A stretch of 42,620 nucleotides of DNA from assembly GCA_017960585.1 (NCBI GenBank), contig JAGCYX010000015.1, positions 1 through 42,620 on the forward strand, read 5' to 3'. The translations under genes and the position numbers were made by a program. The stretch is from Bacteroidales bacterium (GTDB lineage Bacteria; Bacteroidota; Bacteroidia; Bacteroidales; UBA932). The stretch's first letter is position 1. Every line of letters starts with the position of its first letter. Under the pieces are notes generated by a model that ran no database searches, had not been told where the DNA came from, and saw nothing but the letters and a program-made list of their open reading frames with translations. Below, one piece after another: positions 1 through 6,557 of this stretch.

Positions 1-102
1 ACGGTGAAAAGCCATGAACAGAAGCGGCGTAAAATTGGCCACGATGGCCTGCGTCACAAACCCCAGATAACACGCCAGTTTGGTTTTTCTATAGTCTTTC
101 AT
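1..102 (-). CDS. MFS transporter, N-terminal fragment (runs off the left edge)
   Basis: Only the first 34 codons are inside the window. The start is the ATG read from 102 to 100 on the minus strand, and the peptide begins MKDYRKTKLACYLGFVTQAI, continuing into a hydrophobic stretch rich in F, L and A. That opening (basic head, then the first membrane helix with a polar Q/N pair) matches the start of Bacteroidota major facilitator superfamily permeases. Substrate cannot be told. A TAnnTTTG element lies 20 bases upstream. The gene is cut by the window edge, not visibly broken. Confidence 0.7.
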   Translation of the reverse strand, partial: MKDYRKTKLACYLGFVTQAIVANFTPLLFMAFHR

Positions 103-121
103 TCCATTTTGATTTCCTTGG

Positions 122-129
122 CAAAATTA
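122..129 (-). promoter_or_regulatory. -7 promoter element for the MFS gene
   Basis: The minus strand reads TAATTTTG, matching the Bacteroidota -7 consensus TAnnTTTG, about 20 bases before the MFS start codon. I do not see a clear -33 TTTG at the usual distance. Confidence 0.45.
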
Positions 130-178
130 AGCATTTTACTTCTATTTGTCTATAACAAAATCAACTGTCCGTAGCCAC

Positions 179-376
179 ATGGATCCGGTTTCTGCCAGGC
201 TCCTTAACCAGCAAATGATTTGCCCCCGGTTCACTTCGCCGCACGATGGATGGGGGCTTTGCAGCGGAGACCTCTATGCCCTGAAACAGAGCTATGCCCG
301 TTTCGTCCTTCTGGACTGCGTTACCGGCTACAGGAGCCAGTATCAGGAAGGAGCGTGCGTGATTAGCGTCCGCTAG
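179..376 (+). pseudogene. Decayed N-terminal fragment of an AlkZ/YcaQ-like winged-helix DNA glycosylase
   Basis: The open frame begins MDPVSARLLNQQMICPRFTS and stops after 65 codons. The R-L-x-N-Q-Q-x-I-x-P-R-F block is typical of the N-terminus of HTH_42 (AlkZ/YcaQ) proteins, which bind DNA and remove crosslinked or alkylated bases. The family then continues with W-M-G-A-x-Q-A-Q-D-Y. Here W-M-G-A-L-Q is found only in a shifted frame near 253-272, and a D-L-Y-A-L-K remnant reappears in the original frame. The family is normally over 350 residues, so this is a frameshifted leftover. It points tail-to-tail at the DUF4143 fragment. The assignment rests on a short motif and could be wrong. Confidence 0.4.
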
Positions 377-384
377 GTTTGGAA

Positions 385-756
385 TTACTCGCCCTTTAGA
401 AAATCCTTCGACAAGCGGTTTACCTCATCGATATCCAGGACAGGCAGGTTAATATCCTCTACCCCTTCAAATTCGAGGAGGAATTCCATATATGTGGGAA
501 GAGTCAGAAGATAGTCCTCACGTCCGACATTGTAGTCACCGAACTTGATGGCATGGTCCAGATGATAGACCGGCTTATTCTTTATCGCCGTTGCAAGACT
601 CTTGGCCTTGGCGGTCTTAGCCTTCACTTCCACCGGAACACATTCACGCTTCTGCCTGATCAGAAAATCCAGCTCCAGGCCGCTGCTCCACAAAACGAAA
701 CGGACGGCTTTCTGCCGCCCGTTTTTCGTTTTGCGGAGCACGCTTCGCTTCACCAT
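385..756 (-). pseudogene. C-terminal remnant of an AAA ATPase / DUF4143 protein
   Basis: The 123-residue frame contains SSGLELDFLIRQKRECVPVE, then VEVKA, HAIKFGDYNVGRE and LLTLPTYMEFLLE. This series is the C-terminal nuclease-like DUF4143 domain of Bacteroidota ATP-binding proteins, which are about 400 residues long. The whole N-terminal AAA module (Walker A and B) is missing, and the residues before W23 (a basic K/R-rich stretch) do not resemble the family. That odd stretch is encoded by a hairpin at 691-735. The frame is open upstream to about 797 without a better start. I read it as a decayed gene whose 5' end was lost; a small expressed protein cannot be excluded. Confidence 0.6.
691..735. 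repeat. Palindromic element inside the DUF4143 remnant
   Basis: The arms CAAAACGAAACGG (691-703) and CCGTTTTTCGTTTTG (719-733) are inverted copies, apart from two extra A/T bases, around a short GC-rich loop. The element is read in frame and encodes the basic residues near the start of the remnant that do not fit the DUF4143 family. Confidence 0.5.
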
Positions 757-840
757 CCTGGCATCAAGTGTGGTAGACGGGACAAAAAAGGGACTATCTA
801 CCGCATTATTTCATTATCTTCGTGACGATAATACGCGATT

Positions 841-1278
841 ATGTCTAGAATCAGGTTCCGGCACATTATTGTGCTCATTGCATTATTAATCAGCTCATCC
901 CTATCTGCCATGAGCAAGAATCCCGTTCTGAAGAACACAAAATGGACGGCCGTCCAGGAGGAGTTCGTCGCCGACGCCGGCACGATGACCATCACCTACA
1001 CGCTGGAGTTCATCTCGGACAAGGAGGTGCGCGTCCACGAGAAGAGCTATCTTCCGCCCTACCCCGCCATATACATGAATCCCGACGGGACGATAGACAC
1101 CATGCCCGGACACTCCTCGGAGACCAGCGAAACCGGTACCTACAGCTACCGGCGCGGCAAACTGACCATCACGACGAAAGACGGACAGAAACAGGAGTAC
1201 ACCTACAGGATTGACGGCACCTTTGTCCGGGAACTTCCCTGGGGAGAGCTCGTGGTATTCTCCCGCAGCAAGGACTGA
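841..1278 (+). CDS. Small secreted protein of unknown function
   Basis: A 145-residue protein with a clear signal peptide: basic MSRIRFRH, hydrophobic core to about residue 20, cleavage likely near SLSA. The mature part starts with K-N-T-K-W-T-A and is predicted to be mostly beta strand, with a closing G-T-x-x-R-E-L-P-W-G-E-L-V-V-F motif. This layout (K-W, repeated short strands, terminal hydrophobic strand) resembles small lipocalin-like periplasmic proteins of Bacteroidota, but no family is recognised with confidence. A weak -7 element TATCTTCG lies at 815-822. The gene ends three bases before the convergent HD-domain gene. Confidence 0.7.
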   Translation: MSRIRFRHIIVLIALLISSSLSAMSKNPVLKNTKWTAVQEEFVADAGTMTITYTLEFISDKEVRVHEKSYLPPYPAIYMNPDGTIDTMPGHSSETSETGTYSYRRGKLTITTKDGQKQEYTYRIDGTFVRELPWGELVVFSRSKD

Positions 1279-1281
1279 TTC

Positions 1282-1869
1282 CTATTCCGGCAGGTTGCCT
1301 TTTTCGATCTGGCCCCGGATGATGCCCTCCGTGACTTCGAAGAGCTTCTCGGAGCCGAGTTTGGTCTGCGTCTGGCGGCCCCAGACCTGCCGGGCCATCA
1401 CGCCGTGCGCCTTCCAGTCGGCGCCGTCATTGCTGTTGTTGAGCATCAGCGGCTGGAGATTGTCCAGCGAATGGGCGAAGCGGGCCTCGGGGCTGGACCA
1501 CTGCTCGAACTCGTCGAAGAGCGCGATCAGCTCCGCGCGCTGATCGTCGGGCAGCAGCGAGAAGATCCGCTCCTTGGCCGCGTCCTCGCGCGCCTGCTGC
1601 GTCTTCAGGCCCTCCGGGTCATAGGCGTAGGTGTCGCCGGCGTCGATCTCCACGATGTCGTGGATCAGGCACATCATCATCACCTTCGCCACGTCCACCG
1701 GCTCGTTGGCGTAGTCCTTCAGCAGCCAGGCCATGATGGCCATGTGCCACGCGTGCTCGGCGTCGTTCTCCGCCCGGCCGCCGCCGGACAGATGCGTCTG
1801 CCGGAAAACGTTCTTCTCCTTGTCGATCTCCAGGATGAACGCCAATTGCCGTTTCAGTCTATCGTCCAT
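1282..1869 (-). CDS. HD-domain hydrolase (HDDC2/YfbR-like, putative 5'-deoxynucleotidase)
   Basis: A 195-residue protein with the HD_3 pattern: A-E-H39 after N-D, H70-D71 in CLIHDIVEIDAGD, and D136 in HSLDNLQP. These four positions form the metal site. HDDC2/YfbR family enzymes dephosphorylate deoxynucleoside 5'-monophosphates, so nucleotide pool cleaning is the likely role; the exact substrate is inferred. Length is normal for the family and no signal peptide is present. It is a single gene with its own -7 element (1896-1903), convergent with the secreted protein on the left. Confidence 0.82.
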   Translation of the reverse strand: MDDRLKRQLAFILEIDKEKNVFRQTHLSGGGRAENDAEHAWHMAIMAWLLKDYANEPVDVAKVMMMCLIHDIVEIDAGDTYAYDPEGLKTQQAREDAAKERIFSLLPDDQRAELIALFDEFEQWSSPEARFAHSLDNLQPLMLNNSNDGADWKAHGVMARQVWGRQTQTKLGSEKLFEVTEGIIRGQIEKGNLPE

Positions 1870-1895
1870 ACTTGCGAATCTTGTTATTCATACGG

Positions 1896-1903
1896 CAAAG
1901 ATA
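1896..1903 (-). promoter_or_regulatory. -7 promoter element for the HD-domain gene
   Basis: The minus strand reads TATCTTTG, an exact TAnnTTTG match, 26 bases upstream of the ATG at 1869. Confidence 0.5.
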
Positions 1904-1933
1904 ATACAATTACGGCTGCAACCCGCTTGCAAC

Positions 1934-2860
1934 TTACAGGCGGATGTGTCCGTTGCGGACGGCCGGCGAAAGGAGCACCCCGGGAACGATGCCCTTGACG
2001 GCCTGGACGACCACGTTCAGCAGCGATTCGTGGATGTAGTCCTTGCGGATGGCCAGGCAGATCGTACGCTTGAGTTCCGGATCCACGATGGGCCGGAGAT
2101 TCTTCTGGAAGCTGTACAAGATCAGGTCGATGTGCGTCTCCGGGACCATGGTCAGGCCGCCGCTGTCGTTCACGATCTGGATCAGCGTACCCACGCGTCC
2201 GCCCTCGAAATAGTGCTCGTATTTGGCAGTCTCGGACTCCGGGAGGTCCGTCGTGTCCAGCAAGCGCACGCCGTCTTTCATGATCCAGACCGGCCGGCCG
2301 GTCAGGCTGTGGGCCGGGATGGTCTCGCGGGCGTACGCGGGATCCTTTTCGGACACGTAGGCGAAATAACGTTCCGTCCACAGCGGAATCTCCAGCAGCT
2401 CCGGGTCGTTCACGGGCGCGGACAGGATGCCCATGTCGACTTCCGCCTTGCGCAGGCGGTCCAGGATGGTGTCGCTCAGCATCTCCAGCGTCTGCAGGGA
2501 AATCGCCGGATGATGGGTGCCGATGTACTTGAACAGGCCGGGGACCAGGACCGGCGCCGCCGTGGAGATGAGGGCGATCTTCAGCGGACCGGAAAGAATT
2601 TCCTTTTCGGTCCGCGTCATTTCCCGGATCTGCGCGGCGTTGTGGAGGACCACCTTGGCCTTGTCGATGACCTTGCGGCCGATCTCCGTGGGCTCGATCG
2701 GATGGGCGTCGCGGTCGAACAGGATCACGTCCAGTTCCTCTTCCAACTTCTTGACCATCAGGCTGAGCGTGGACTGGGTCAGCTCGCAGGCCTCGGCCGC
2801 TTTCCCGAAGTGCCGGTACTGGTCGATGGCCACGACGTAGCGGAGTTGTTGAAGCGTCAT
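1934..2860 (-). CDS. LysR-family regulator of the OxyR type, lacking the redox cysteines
   Basis: A 308-residue protein starting MTLQQLRYVVAIDQYRHFGK. The start was set at 2860 because this is the exact beginning of Bacteroidota OxyR proteins; a longer open frame upstream crosses the promoter. Residues 1-60 are the winged helix-turn-helix and the rest is the LysR substrate-binding fold. OxyR normally senses peroxide through C199 and C208. Here the aligned segment (MKDGVRLLDTTDLPE, from 195) has R199 and E208, and the only cysteines are C24 and C268. So it cannot use the classic disulfide switch; ligand sensing or constitutive action is possible. It is divergent from trkH, with LysR-type inverted repeats in between. 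Confidence 0.85.
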   Translation of the reverse strand: MTLQQLRYVVAIDQYRHFGKAAEACELTQSTLSLMVKKLEEELDVILFDRDAHPIEPTEIGRKVIDKAKVVLHNAAQIREMTRTEKEILSGPLKIALISTAAPVLVPGLFKYIGTHHPAISLQTLEMLSDTILDRLRKAEVDMGILSAPVNDPELLEIPLWTERYFAYVSEKDPAYARETIPAHSLTGRPVWIMKDGVRLLDTTDLPESETAKYEHYFEGGRVGTLIQIVNDSGGLTMVPETHIDLILYSFQKNLRPIVDPELKRTICLAIRKDYIHESLLNVVVQAVKGIVPGVLLSPAVRNGHIRL

Positions 2861-2870
2861 ACGCGGTACG

Positions 2871-2914
2871 ATTGATTTTATCAATGCAAATATAAAAATA
2901 ATTATATTGATAAA
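2871..2914. promoter_or_regulatory. Two LysR-type operator half-repeats between the regulator and trkH
   Basis: ATTGAT-TTT-ATCAAT (2871-2885) is a perfect inverted repeat and includes a T-N11-A LysR box. A second weaker inverted repeat TTAT-ATTG-ATAA lies at 2902-2913. Their centres are about 30 bases (three helical turns) apart. The second overlaps the -33 region of trkH, and a minus-strand TATATTTG (2887-2894) for the regulator lies between them. This is the usual layout for LysR autoregulation plus control of the divergent gene; which sites are bound is inference. Confidence 0.5.
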
Positions 2915-2937
2915 TGACATCCGGCGAAATAACTTTG
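2907..2937 (+). promoter_or_regulatory. Promoter of trkH
   Basis: TTG at 2907-2909 and TAACTTTG at 2930-2937 match the -33 and -7 elements, with 20 bases between. The start codon follows 19 bases after the -7 element. Confidence 0.6.
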
Positions 2938-2956
2938 CGGCGTTTTTGTTTGGAGA

Positions 2957-4408
2957 ATGAACGCGAAGATCATTGTATGGTACGTCGGGGTTGCGCTGCT
3001 GCTCGTGAGCGCGCTGATGGCCGTTTCCGGGATCATCGCCTGCTGCACGCCGGGAGACGTCAGCAGGATGCCCCTGCTCTTCTCGGCCTTCGCCACCGGC
3101 ATCGTCGGATTCTTCCCGCTCATCTTCATCCGGAGCGGCCAGCATAAACTCAATTTCCGGGAAGCCAACTGCATCGTCGTCGTCTCATGGCTCGTCGGCT
3201 GCCTCTTCGGGATGTTCCCGTATTTCTTCTACGGCGGGGACTTCAACCTGGTGAACGCGCTCTTCGAGAGCGTGTCGGGATTCACGACGACCGGCGCTTC
3301 CATCCTGACGGACATCGAGGCGCTCCCGCGCGGGCTCCAGTTCTGGCGCATCGCCACGGCCTGGGTGGGCGGTATCGGAATCGTGACCCTCTTCTCGCGC
3401 CTGATGATCGGGCGCCAGGACCAGGCCAAACTGTCCGGAACGGCCATCTCCACGATGGCCCGCGCGGGCATGTCCTCGGGGCGGAGCGAGCGCTTCGCCA
3501 ACCGCATCCTGGTCACCTACATCGTCCTCACTTTCGTGACGCTCTTCGCGCTGAAACTCACGGGGCTGGGCTGGTTCGACGCCGCCACCACGGCCATGTC
3601 GGCCTGCAGCACCTGCGGCTTCTGCGACCGCAACGCGAGCATCGCCTCGTTCGCCAACCCGGCCGCCGAGGTGGTCCTGACCTTCGCCATGCTGGCCTCG
3701 GGCATCAATTTCGGACTCCTCTTCCTGACCTTCGTGCGCGGCAGCGGCAAAAGCGTCTTCAAATCGGAAATCTTCCGGGTATTCTTCGGCATGGTCGTCC
3801 TGTGTACCGTCCTGATCACCCAGGACCTGCTGACCCGCGGCGGCTACACGTCGTTCGGGGCCGCTCTGCGGGATGCAGCCTTCCAGGTGACGTCCATTTC
3901 CACCACGACAGGCTTCGCCACGCAGGACACGACCCTGTGGCCGCCCCTGTCGATGGGCATCCTCGTCGCCTGCTCGCTGTTCTGCGGCTGCAGCGGCTCC
4001 ACCTCGGGCGGCATCAAGATGGACCGCCTGCTGCTGGCCCTCAAGGGCGTGGGCAAGAAGATGCGCAATTTCATGAATCCCAGTGCCGTATACACCATAC
4101 GGATGGACGGCGTCCCCCGCAGCGAACGGCAGGTAAACGACACGTTCGGCTTCATCTTCTGCTACCTGATCATCCTGGGCGTCGGGGGCATCATCAATAT
4201 GGCGGGCGGACTGGATTTCACGACGGCCGTCACGGCCTCCATCGCCTGCATCGGCAACGTGGGGCCCGGTTTCGGAGAGGTCGGTTCTATGGCGAATTAC
4301 GGCGATTTCCCCGTCCTGCTCAAGATCTCCGGCATGCTGGAAATGCTCGTCGGCCGTCTGGAGATCTTCCCGATCCTTTACCTCCTCCAGGGCTTCCGCG
4401 AGCGGTAG
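2957..4408 (+). CDS. trkH: TrkH family potassium uptake protein (first copy)
   Basis: A 483-residue multi-pass membrane protein, the pore subunit of Trk potassium uptake. The four pore-loop filter segments are visible in order: SVSGFTTTGAS, SACSTCGFCDRNAS, STTTGFATQD and CIGNVGPGFGEVGS. The C-terminus MLVGRLEIFPILYLLQGF is typical. Length is normal. The second loop has C-G-F-C where the paralogue at 37275 has G-G-F-S. TrkH usually works with the NAD-binding gating subunit TrkA, which is not in this window. It is transcribed alone, divergent from the LysR regulator, which may control it. Confidence 0.92.
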   Translation: MNAKIIVWYVGVALLLVSALMAVSGIIACCTPGDVSRMPLLFSAFATGIVGFFPLIFIRSGQHKLNFREANCIVVVSWLVGCLFGMFPYFFYGGDFNLVNALFESVSGFTTTGASILTDIEALPRGLQFWRIATAWVGGIGIVTLFSRLMIGRQDQAKLSGTAISTMARAGMSSGRSERFANRILVTYIVLTFVTLFALKLTGLGWFDAATTAMSACSTCGFCDRNASIASFANPAAEVVLTFAMLASGINFGLLFLTFVRGSGKSVFKSEIFRVFFGMVVLCTVLITQDLLTRGGYTSFGAALRDAAFQVTSISTTTGFATQDTTLWPPLSMGILVACSLFCGCSGSTSGGIKMDRLLLALKGVGKKMRNFMNPSAVYTIRMDGVPRSERQVNDTFGFIFCYLIILGVGGIINMAGGLDFTTAVTASIACIGNVGPGFGEVGSMANYGDFPVLLKISGMLEMLVGRLEIFPILYLLQGFRER

Positions 4409-4436
4409 TGTCCGCACACTTTTCCTGAATTATTCT

Positions 4437-4444
4437 TACATTTG
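4437..4444 (+). promoter_or_regulatory. -7 promoter element for the esterase gene
   Basis: TACATTTG matches TAnnTTTG. It covers an in-frame TTG at 4442, so that TTG is unlikely to be the start codon. The ATG at 4463 lies 18 bases downstream. Confidence 0.5.
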
Positions 4445-4462
4445 AATGATAATCGGACAGGG

Positions 4463-5140
4463 ATGCTCGAGCAGTTGCTCATAGAAGGCAGGACCTGCCG
4501 GCTGTTCGGATCGGAACGGCCGGACTGCCTGCTGATCCAACCCTCCGCGCGGCACGAGAACGCCACGCTGGAGGCGGAGGCCGCGCAAATCGCGGCCCGC
4601 TCGCCGCTGCCCTTCCTGCTGGCCACGGTGGAACTTGCGGACTGGATGATCGACCTGATGCCCTGGCCGGACGCGAACATCTCGCGGGAGCCGGAGGCGG
4701 GAATGCACGCGCAGGAGACGCTGCAGTACGTGCTCGTCTCGCTGGTCCCGGCGCTGCAGGAGCGCTTCGGGCCCCTGCCGGTCATCCTGGGCGGCTATTC
4801 GCTCGGCGGCCTGTTCGCGCTGTGGGCGTCCGCCCAGTCCGACAGCTTCCGGGCCGTCGCGGCCGCCTCGCCGTCGGTGTGGATCCGGGACTGGCTCCCG
4901 TTCGCCCGGAAGCACGCGCCCCTGGCGGACCAGGTCTATCTGAGCCTTGGCGACCGCGAGGAGCAGGTGAAGAACCAGGCCATCGCGCGGGTCGGCGACT
5001 GCCTGCGGGCGCAGTACGCCCTGCTGCAGGAGCAGCTCGGGGCGCAGAACTGCACGCTCGCCCGGGAGCCGGGCGGGCATTTCAACGACAACGAAGGCCG
5101 ACTGGCCCGGGCGTTCGCCTGGTGTATGGAACGGCTGTGA
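4463..5140 (+). CDS. Alpha/beta hydrolase (esterase-like)
   Basis: A 225-residue protein with the nucleophile elbow G-G-Y-S-L-G-G (S113), a candidate acid in SLGDREEQ (D164) and a candidate histidine in EPGGHFND (H206), in the order serine, acid, histidine of the alpha/beta hydrolase fold. There is no signal peptide, so it acts in the cytoplasm. It resembles esterase D-type serine hydrolases; the substrate is unknown. An in-frame TTG at 4442 would add seven residues but lies inside the -7 promoter element, so the ATG at 4463 was chosen. It converges on the flavodoxin gene with three bases between stops. Confidence 0.78.
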   Translation: MLEQLLIEGRTCRLFGSERPDCLLIQPSARHENATLEAEAAQIAARSPLPFLLATVELADWMIDLMPWPDANISREPEAGMHAQETLQYVLVSLVPALQERFGPLPVILGGYSLGGLFALWASAQSDSFRAVAAASPSVWIRDWLPFARKHAPLADQVYLSLGDREEQVKNQAIARVGDCLRAQYALLQEQLGAQNCTLAREPGGHFNDNEGRLARAFAWCMERL

Positions 5141-5143
5141 TGC

Positions 5144-5932
5144 CTAGCGCAGAACCTGCGTAAAGACGGGATCCTTGCCCTCTTCGGCGAGGACGAGCAC
5201 CTTGATGGTGCCGCCGCGCTCCTCGGCGGAGAAGAGGTATTCCTTACCACCCGGCACGTCGCGCTCGGCCACTTCGGCGGCCTTGGCGCGGATCATCGGG
5301 TAGGTACCCACGGCGGTGTCGAAGATGGCGGACTCCTCCTCGGAGACGGCGTGCGGGGCCGGGAACTCCGCCGGCTTCACATACTCACCGGCCAGGAAAT
5401 CATTGGCCTTCAGGAAGTTCTCCACCTCGGCAGGGGCCGCGGCGATGCGGGCGGCACGGACGCCGTAGCCCGGCAGGACGGTCGCATTGGGGAGTTTCTC
5501 GCGGAGCGCCTTCTCGCTGGTATCCAGGCCGCCGCTGCCGAAGGTGCAGAACGGAACGACCTTCTTGCCGCTGAAGTCGACGGTGGCGATCAGCGTCTCG
5601 ATCGGGTTGGCGTAGGTGCCGAACCAGACGGGATAGCCGATGAAGATGACGTCATAGTCCCTGACGTCGGCCTTGAGCGGCTGGAGCTCCGGGAACTTGC
5701 CCTCGCTCATCTCCTTCTGGCCGCGGGCGATGGTGGCGTTGAAGTCGGGATCGTAGGGGTCGACGGGTACGATCTCTTCGATGTCCGCACCGATGGCGGT
5801 CTGGATCGCCTCGGCGACGGCCTTCGTCGTACCGCCCTGCGAATAGTACAAGACCAGGGCCTTGGAATCCTTGTTGGCGCCGCAGGAAACGGCAAAAAGC
5901 AGAGTAGCTGCCATCATGAGAATCTGTTTCAT
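5144..5932 (-). CDS. Flavodoxin-domain lipoprotein
   Basis: A 262-residue protein with a lipoprotein signal (hydrophobic LMMAATLLFAVS followed by C17), then a flavodoxin fold. The FMN phosphate loop is visible as YYSQGGTTKAVAE near residue 30, followed by the flavin-contacting YPVWFGTYANP and TFGSGGLDTSEK. Such membrane-anchored flavodoxins are common in Bacteroidota and carry electrons in or at the periplasm; the partner is unknown. Residues from about 180 onward are an extra tail with no recognised domain. It is close to msrA in divergent arrangement, which fits a redox neighbourhood but is not proof. A weak -7 element TATATTCG is at 5964-5971. Confidence 0.85.
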   Translation of the reverse strand: MKQILMMAATLLFAVSCGANKDSKALVLYYSQGGTTKAVAEAIQTAIGADIEEIVPVDPYDPDFNATIARGQKEMSEGKFPELQPLKADVRDYDVIFIGYPVWFGTYANPIETLIATVDFSGKKVVPFCTFGSGGLDTSEKALREKLPNATVLPGYGVRAARIAAAPAEVENFLKANDFLAGEYVKPAEFPAPHAVSEEESAIFDTAVGTYPMIRAKAAEVAERDVPGGKEYLFSAEERGGTIKVLVLAEEGKDPVFTQVLR

Positions 5933-5984
5933 AATGTGTTACGTTTTGATTTCTTTCTGAGCGCGAATATACTAATTTTATCTC

Positions 5985-6015
5985 TTGCATAATTCTTCCT
6001 TTGCTTGTATTTTTG
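5985..6015 (+). promoter_or_regulatory. Promoter of msrA, abutting the start codon
   Basis: TTG at 5985-5987 and TATTTTTG at 6008-6015 with 20 bases between fit the -33/-7 pattern. Only four bases separate the -7 element from the ATG at 6020, so the transcript probably has almost no leader. Confidence 0.55.
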
Positions 6016-6019
6016 CATT

Positions 6020-6544
6020 ATGACAAAGGATCTTTATCTGGCAGCCGGCTGCTTCTGGGGCGCCGAGCATTACCTGAAACGCATTCGCGGCGTAGTCAAG
6101 ACCGAGGCGGGCTATGCCAACGGAAATATCGCATACCCCACCTACCGGGAAGTCTATACAGACTCCACCGGCTATGCCGAGGCCGTCCACGTGGTCTACG
6201 ACCCCGACGTGCTTGGTCTGGAACGCCTGGTCCAGATCTACTTCATGGCCATCGACCCGACCAGCCTCAACAAGCAGGGCGGCGACGAGGGCACGCGCTA
6301 CCGCACCGGCATCTACTACAACGACCCGGCCGACCTGCCTGCCATCCAGAAGATCTACGACCGCGTGGCGGGCGAGATCAAGGCGCCGCTCGCCGTGGAG
6401 GTCAAGCCCCTGAAGAATTTCTACCGCGCGGAGGACGAGCACCAGGACTACCTGGACAAGCACCCCAACGGCTACTGCCACATCTCCCTTTCCCTGATGG
6501 AGTTCGCCCGTACGGCCAACGAACCGGACGGCGATACCGATTAG
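6020..6544 (+). CDS. msrA: Peptide-methionine (S)-S-oxide reductase MsrA
   Basis: A 174-residue enzyme that reduces methionine-S-sulfoxide in oxidised proteins. The catalytic motif G-C-F-W-G is at the start (C11), followed by RIRGVVKTEAGYANG, YTDSTGYAEAVHVVYDP and GTRYRTGIYY, all standard MsrA blocks. The ATG at 6020 was chosen because it gives the family's normal N-terminus; a longer frame from 6005 crosses the -7 element. It is followed 13 bases later by priA and probably cotranscribed with it. No MsrB domain is fused. Confidence 0.95.
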   Translation: MTKDLYLAAGCFWGAEHYLKRIRGVVKTEAGYANGNIAYPTYREVYTDSTGYAEAVHVVYDPDVLGLERLVQIYFMAIDPTSLNKQGGDEGTRYRTGIYYNDPADLPAIQKIYDRVAGEIKAPLAVEVKPLKNFYRAEDEHQDYLDKHPNGYCHISLSLMEFARTANEPDGDTD

Positions 6545-6557
6545 TCCCCTCCCGGAA

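Noticed and set aside
757-840. Small operator or riboswitch in the space before the secreted protein
   Set aside because: An ATTATC...GATAAT inverted repeat is present at 813-832, but it is short and overlaps a weak -7 element; no riboswitch core is recognisable.
4442-4462. TTG start extending the esterase by seven residues
   Set aside because: The TTG is part of the -7 element TACATTTG, so it would lie upstream of the transcription start.
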